Shown here: positions 57,400-64,000 of the stretch, one piece after another
Layout: every line of letters begins with the position of its first letter
Position numbering within the stretch: the stretch's first letter is position 1
DNA from: Torreya grandis
Lineage: Eukaryota; Streptophyta; Pinopsida; Cupressales; Taxaceae
NCBI GenBank assembly: GCA_037957365.1
Contig: JARHVA010007802.1
Location: 541,606-605,605, forward strand
DNA length: 64,000 bases
Direction: 5' to 3'
The notes under the pieces: model-generated
Databases searched by the model: none
What the model saw: the letters and a program-made list of their open reading frames with translations, nothing else
Told to the model about the DNA's origin: nothing
Program-made: the position numbers and the translations under genes

Positions 57400-59165
57400 G
57401 GTTTATAGTAATGAAGCAGTTTAAGATCTCAAGCCATCAATTTATCCCTATAGATTGGCCACCTAGGCTTGTACATATTCAAGATCTACATTAGTCTCCA
57501 TATGGGCAAGTTTTTCCTATGCCAATGCCTACCAATCTTGATCCTCTCTACATTTTACTCCTAAAATTAGTCATAATCCATCTCCTCATGATTTTAACTA
57601 TCGATCAACCTCCCCAACCAATTTAATCCAACTAGCATAAGTTAGGACAAATGGAACCACAAGATCTACCAAGGCATATAGCTCATAATTTGATAGCACA
57701 CCATATAAAATATCATGGTGTAAGGCCACAATCATGACACCCCATATAACAATCCCTACCAAATAGAAACAAAATATACATCACCTCTCATGTGTGTGTG
57801 TGTGTGTGTGTGTGTGAAACCATCTATTTACACCAAAGATATAAACAATAATATAGCTAGTAATCTATGTCAAAAACTTAATAAATTAAAGCATTTATTA
57901 CCACTATCAGTATCACCAACCATGGTCTCCTTGTCAACTTGACCACTAAAAACCTCTTATGTCAACTCTCTATATATTAGTTATGTCTAGCAACCACCAT
58001 GGTATCTCTATGTGAAAATTCTAGTACCTATGTTCCCTCCCTATGATGGTGCCTTCATCTCTTATGAGCTTGATACAACCATTTTCATCCCTATTGTATA
58101 TCTATAGTCACCTCACCTGAATCATCACCCTTAGCATACAAAACTATAAAATTCTCTACATCAGGCCTCACTACCTCCTACTAGTGTGCCTAACATGTCC
58201 ATGATATTGCTTCCCAAGGCTTAATAATAGGGGTATCTATAGGTACCCTTGCATTCCCTCTACCTCTCAAATCTCTATCATGTCATGCCTAATAATCATT
58301 CACTACTAGATGGGTCATCAAATATGTAGGCCTAGTTATTCAGATACATGAACTACTAGATGTGGCACCACCCATGAAGTATAATGACCCATAATATGAA
58401 TGTGAACCAATCCTATAGTAATAGTATCCCAAGTCAGCCAAATGGTCAAAATATTAGCATAAGGCTATCACACTATCTACCCTCATATCACATTCTATAA
58501 AGTTGATACATGGGGCACAATATGCACTACATGATCCAACCTCCATTACACCACCCAAGACAACCTATCATCAACCACATGGGCTAACTCAGCTAACTGA
58601 TACATAGGTAACCTCTCATAAATCCAAGCACTTAACAAAATTATGGGGCCCATATTCTTTTTACCCTTAGGTCAACATACCATACATATCATGCATGAGC
58701 TACACCCAAATGATAAAGCCTAGAGCATACATATCACCCTACTTTAGGATAGAATGAAACAAGGCTACCATGTACAGAAATACCTTCCCATATGTATTTT
58801 TACATAAAACATGTGCTATTAAAACTCTTATCATGACCTTATAGATATCTAGAATGGATGAGATATACACATTGAACAACTAACCTAAAACCTAGGGTAA
58901 ATCCTAATGGGCTAGGGCTTTCCTCTCATCCTCTATCTTTGGTGCATCACATATGATAGGTGTCCCAACATGGTAAGTCAAAGCAAGGCATGGACATTCT
59001 CCAAGGTGATTCCCACCTCTATTGTACCCCCTCTACCTCCCATCAGAGTGTGTTGGTCAGTTACTCCCATGATCTTAGGAACATGATGACTAGATCAACA
59101 CTAAGCAAGATCTTCCTCATCTCCATGATGCCTCTAAATCCCAAAGAAACCAATTGAGATCAATC
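57400..59165 (-). pseudogene. Plant mobile domain (PMD-like) pseudogene
   Basis: Reading minus from 59,160: TDQHTLMGGRGGTIEVGITL, ENVHALL, a later GKKNMGPIILLSAWIYERLP and MYQLAELAHVVDDRLSWVV, then LDHVVHIVPHVSTL. The order (T--F-I-LEDV--LL-LP, a small C--LG-----, KG-K--GG---LL--W-WERLP) is that of the plant mobile domain found in MAIN/MAIL proteins and in Mutator-like and gypsy elements. The far end (57,400-57,720) gives ALHHDILYGVLSNYELYALV and VPFVLTYASWIKLVGEVDR. Stops and frame changes are frequent. The segment 57,740-58,300 between is unreadable and contains a TG microsatellite. Confidence 0.5.
57790..57816. repeat. (TG)n microsatellite
   Basis: About thirteen uninterrupted TG units inside the PMD-like pseudogene region. 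Confidence 0.95.
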
Positions 59166-60840
59166 TATATCTAATAGTCACTTTATTAAATTTGGTAGCC
59201 ATGATGCATCAAATAGGAACTAAAATCTTCATCATCTCTATAAAATATCAAATAATAGAGAATATATTAGATCTTGATATAATAATAATAAAATAGATTC
59301 TTAAAATATTTAAAAAAATTAACTACTTCATCAACCTATTTTTATATTTTTCACCTTTTTCCTACATATTATGCCCTTTTAATACTAAATTGGCCATGCC
59401 ACCTCTTTACCATACTAAGTTGGCCCTCTACTATGAATTTGGCCCATCTTTGTAGAAATAATTGATTTTTTTAATACTAAATCATCCCTTTCCCATCCTT
59501 TGCATATTATATCATCCCTCTACCATGTAGTTAACCTCATTTAATAGATTGTATTAGCCACTTATTACATGTTGCATTGACTAAAATGCACTATGCCAGC
59601 CATGTCTATCTTTCTAACTGATTCATCCCTCTACTAAGTAGTTAGTCTCCCCAAATATTTCTAAATTGGCCCTCTACTACACAATCTAAATCCTTGATTC
59701 CTCTCATCTTTTCCAACTAAGTCAGTAGGGCCAACTATGTTTGAAAGTTGCAATGACTTTTCAACCATTTACCATAAATGCCTTAAGTATTTATTGGTCT
59801 AACTCTTTCCTACCTGATATCCCATTTTACCCTTAGTTTACTTAAAATTTTCCTAGGGTTGTTTTATTTATTTACATTTTTCCTAATATCTTTTTTTCTA
59901 TATCTAGATTAGTTTAAATAAAAATTGAAAAAAATATTGAAATTAAAGCACCACTTACGTAAGTTGTATTGGCTATGGTCGTTAGGCATCCTCCACATCA
60001 AAGCTATTGTCTCCTCACTATGGTCACTCTTAGGGCTCAACTAGGTCTCTTAGAGAAATATATTCTTATAATATTAAAAATAACAAATGGATTAATTTTC
60101 ACCCTATTTATATTTATTATTCAAAATTATTTACCTACCGATTTACCAATAGATTCCATTTTTTACTCATAACTTTGTTTCTACTAGCTCTTTTTCTGAA
60201 CCAAAAGATGTTCTAGAATCTTGATGTTGTAAAGAATTTTTCTACATATTATATGTATATTTTACAAAAATTTCTAATTTTCACTTATTTTATAGGTTCA
60301 CTTAATGTTCCCTACATTAGACACCTTTACATTTTGCTCACTTTATTTCTACTTTATAGCAATAAGGTAAGTAAAGGTACATATTTTCAATTATATCCTC
60401 TCATTTATCTTATTCATTTATTACTACAATTTACTTAGCTCATCATTATGTGTTGCTATGCATTCTATTCCTGAAGCATCATCTCATGTTTCAAATGTAT
60501 GGCATGTGATGAGTTTCAAGTGGGGCATACGTATACCCACAATATTTTAAAACTTTATCAATTAATGATTCTTTCTCTCTTAAAAAAACCCATCAAATCT
60601 CAATCTCTCTAAGTCGTGACTTAAAGGGTACATCAGGAAAGGGATGGGTAGACCATTGGTTCTTCACAAGATTATTTTTCCCTATACCACCACTTAAAAC
60701 CAACACAAACCTCTCCTATACATTTCCTTAAGCTTTGACACCTCCCTTACACACTCATCCAAGAAATTTACCACCCCAAATAGCCCCTACCTAATCCAAA
60801 ATCTCGTTTTGTCATTTACCATACATAGTCTCATGGGTTG
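59166..60840. other. Unidentified pyrimidine-rich DNA
   Basis: Words such as TTGGCCCTCTACTA and AATTGGCC recur irregularly between 59,390 and 59,680. No coding motif or boundary was found. The right part may be the U3 region of the LTR-like leader that follows. Confidence 0.4.
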
Positions 60841-60984
60841 ACTCTATTCTTAAAATGAGCACATTATGGGACTAGGCTGGCCCAACCGACCTAGTCTGAA
60901 ACCTAACTACTTTATTTATTAAATATCTCAGTCGATTTGGCTAAGTATGTTAGCTAAAACTTTGAAATGGTTTAGGGTTATATC

Positions 60985-61275
60985 TATCTATATAAACACA
61001 TAATTTTTTCCATTTTCATTAGAGAGAGACAGAGATAATCATTTAGTTGTGAATATACCTATCCACCATTCTACTTGAGGAGCCATTGCTTAGGGTTTCA
61101 TACTTTCTTTAGAGAAAATAATATTATCTTGTGGGAAAAGTATTTTGGATGTATATAATAATTTTTTATCCTATATTTGACCTATATTTGTTATCCTTAC
61201 AAACCAAAACAACCTTTTACAATTCACCATTGGCCAAGGGAGAGATTGAGGCTCGACAGGTTCATCTCTAAGGTA
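60985..61275 (+). promoter_or_regulatory. TATA-led leader, copy 2 of the repeat at 17.9 kb
   Basis: A TATA box (CTATCTATATAAACACA, about 60,988-61,004) is followed some 30 bp later by a leader containing AGAGAGAGACAGAGATAATC. The leader is repeated at 17,882-18,105 (61,037-61,258 here). It ends CATCTCTAAGGTAAATATTC, where AAG/GTAAAT would make a good plant splice donor. It looks like the promoter and first exon of a transposable element or a duplicated host gene. No start-codon frame follows. Confidence 0.4.
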
Positions 61276-64000
61276 AATATTCCTAACTATTGCTCTGCTT
61301 TATTATTATAAAGATTTGCATGTGTTAGCTTATGAATATATTCCTCTCCCCATGCATTAGGATTACCTATATATTGACTTGAGTAGATTTATTCTATGCA
61401 TGTTTAATTTTATGTTTATTATCCCCATTTGTGTCACAAGCTTTGGTGGGCACTAGATTAGATTTACTTTACTTTGTCATTTACTTTGTTTAGAAAACAT
61501 AGGATCTAACTAAGGTTATTATGTGGTATTACTTGACTAGAGGATTTGTAACCCTTTATAGTGATATTATGTGGTAAGAGACCCCTTAATTAGGTTAAAC
61601 AGATCCATATTAGTCATGATCTCAATTATATAAATATACCAACAAGTAGAAGGGCTAGTGTGATTAATCTTCTCTGAATTAGGATTGATTTGCATATTAT
61701 CTTCACTTTCCCTTATCATACAATATATAGGTGGATTAGGTTATGTTTCTATGTGTTTGTATTTTTAATTGGGAAGACATAGAGATGGTTGATGTTGTGA
61801 CATCAGATTCTACTTGATTTCTTATTGTGAAAAATATTATATGGCATGCCTTAACTTGTCTTTCATCTATTTTTGAAATTAGGATGATAAATTTAGTAAT
61901 CCATAACCATACCTAAGTTAGAAATAAAAAATTTAGGTCAATTTTTAGATGCACCACATGATTTTTTCCCCTACATGATTATAGTTGAAAGGAGAAGAAA
62001 CATTAGAATCTGAAGAGAACCATATAGAAATGACATAAACTTTTAAAAAACTAAAATTTTGGATTAAATGAACTATTTAAGGTATTAAAATCAAAATTTA
62101 CTCAATTGTATAATCTTGTAGTGTTATAGACACTGAAAACAAATAAAAAATTCACCTTTTAAGTTCTAGCCAATCTTAACACATACTACGAAGAATGGAA
62201 ATTCTTAGATTTAATCTACACAATTCAATAAAGGATTGTAAGGCATAAGTTATGTTTATTTTTGTAATCATACCTTTTATGGAAAATTTATCTATGTTGA
62301 CTTTGAAACCAAAGATGAACTTATATATCTAATGTGTCGTTAAACAAGAACTACAAAGTCCTTTGAATCCTATACTTTGTATGACTTTAAATTTCACACA
62401 TTAATAAGTCAATGATTTTTAACTAAAAGTAAAAATATTTAAATATTGTAGCCAAAATCAAATTAATCTTACTAGTTATGTGTGATGAGTTTTGGGATGG
62501 GCTCCTTTAATTCCCATAATATTTTATTGAAATAAAAAGTCCATATCTTTCTTGAAATGGTGATGTCTTAGGTTAATCCTTGATAAAGAGTGATGAATAC
62601 CACTATGTAATAAACCAATCCTATAGTAAATAAGGATAATATAGTTTCTTTGCATGCCAATCTTATTTATAGATGAGTTACCATGAAGTTTTGAATAACT
62701 GATAAATGATTCAAAGGGTTTATGATTTGATCTAGATACCCCTTACTTTTTGTGAACCATTGACCATATCTTTTTAGATTTAAAATTATGATGGGAAACA
62801 AAAATATGCACCAAAGAACTAGTGTAATTTATCAGTAACTATGTTGGAAGGAAGGCCCAGCCTTAATAACATCTTAGGTATCCAAGGAGGAAAAAAATAT
62901 CTTAGGTATCCAAGGAAGAAAAAAATAGTTCATCTTCACATGCTTTCAATACTCCAATTGAACAATCTAAAAATTGAAAAAAAAAAAACATTTTAACAAA
63001 TATATTCTTGATATTAGAGAAAAAAGTTTATTAAAGCAACCAACTAGATTCTAAGTGTAAAGTGAGTGGTAAATTTAAAAAGGAAATTCAAAAATGATGA
63101 GGAGTTTACCTTGAGAGTTTTCCTAAATAGTTTGACTACAGAGGGCAAGGTATATGTGAAAATGCCCAAAATTTATCCTTAACAAAAGAGGTACTTTGTA
63201 TATTATTCTTGAATCCTATTCTAACTAGTATTTAATCCCATAATAAAATATATATAATTAAGGAAAAAACTCATTAAAATATATAAATAAAATAACTATC
63301 TAAAACCTACCTGATTGGTTCAATAAATAATGCTTGTGGATGTAAATATAATCGAAGGAAATAACCTTTATTATTTTAATTTTTGGTTAGGGAAAGAAAT
63401 ACTATCTAAATGAGGTTTGTATTTCTAAAAATGAAATCTTGATAAATCTATTAATCAGACATGCATTTTCATATCACTTTTGATGGAATGGTCATTGTGG
63501 GGTATCAAGAAACCTTGAAAAGACCTGTTATATCTAATATTGTGAAGAAACATGAAATTTATTATAATTATCCTATGATTTTTCAAGGAATCAAGGATGT
63601 GGAGAGTATGGGAAGGATTTTATGCCCATATTTAGAGTGGTGTTACCATTATTTATCCTATTGTGATAACATGATGTGATTGCTCATGGTAATTTCCAGC
63701 TGCCACCACTTTTGCATTGTATGAATCAAAGTGTTTAAGGTGTGAGATTATGTCCTTCTATTGGATGCACATTTTAAGTGTGAAGAGTATCTATACCAAT
63801 CAAATATATGAGTTATTTAGTGTATATGTTATTTCCATGGATGTCATTATTTCTTATTTGTCTTCATTACCAATCAAGGATTTGCACTTCCATTTCAACC
63901 TAAATGTAAATGCACTTCATCTATTCTTTCGATTCAAAAATAATGCAAATTTAAATTGATGTGTGGAAATACAAACTATTTATGTGTTATTGAGTGTAGG
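61276..64000. other. Unidentified DNA with short repeats
   Basis: No gene was recognised. A 28-bp tandem duplication (ATCTTAGGTATCCAAGGAGG then a run of A) occupies about 62,871-62,930. Segments at 62,505-62,545 and 63,895-63,975 resemble 3415-3560. The frames at 63,461-63,959 on the plus strand are short and unmatched. Confidence 0.4.

Noticed and set aside
1..64000. tRNA, rRNA or other structured RNA genes
   Set aside because: No cloverleaf with plant-type A and B boxes and no rRNA-like conserved stretch was noticed; the only tRNA-related sequences are retrotransposon primer sites.

Overview
The window looks like non-genic DNA from a plant nuclear genome. It is AT-rich and poor in CpG, and I see no intact gene, no rRNA and no tRNA. 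What can be recognised is a stack of old, nested LTR retrotransposons, DNA-transposon remnants, minisatellites and a satellite-like array. Plant-type features are Ty3/gypsy pol with a plant-style reverse transcriptase, a CACTA terminus, a plant mobile domain relic and degenerate CCCTAAA telomere-like motifs. The density of decayed elements and the interstitial telomere-like repeats fit a large gymnosperm genome such as a conifer, but that is inference.

Layout. 1-4.9 kb: unidentified DNA plus a short CACTA-like element (2.4-3.7 kb). 4.9-17.9 kb: a degraded plus-strand Ty3/gypsy element (gag, protease, RT, RNase H; truncated before integrase). Its leader was split by a 9.8-kb minus-strand element with about 3.45-kb LTRs and almost no coding capacity (LARD-like), which itself carries a 538-bp solo LTR with a perfect 5-bp target duplication. 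A perfect 201-bp inverted duplication sits between protease and RT of the gypsy element. 17.9-25.7 kb: a second plus-strand gag/protease relic, interrupted by a 1.2-kb minus-strand LTR.

25.7-56.1 kb: two related minus-strand LTRs (about 1.05 kb each), with a polypurine tract beside one, a primer-site-like sequence beside the other, and the same 9-bp sequence at both outer edges. This suggests one roughly 30-kb insertion. Its interior holds several minisatellite families, a 115-bp tandem array, telomere-like DNA, palindromic motif clusters, a decayed intron-bearing gene for a Cys-rich, possibly DDE-type protein, a 557-bp tandem array and other coding fragments.

56.1-64 kb: short tandem repeats, a minus-strand plant mobile domain pseudogene, and a TATA-led leader sequence also present at 17.9 kb.

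Nothing appears functional as protein. In the best-preserved pseudogenes most in-frame stops sit where the family has Gln or Trp, with few frameshifts, as expected if methylated cytosines decayed by C-to-T and G-to-A change. All family assignments come from reading translations by eye, without alignment or database search.
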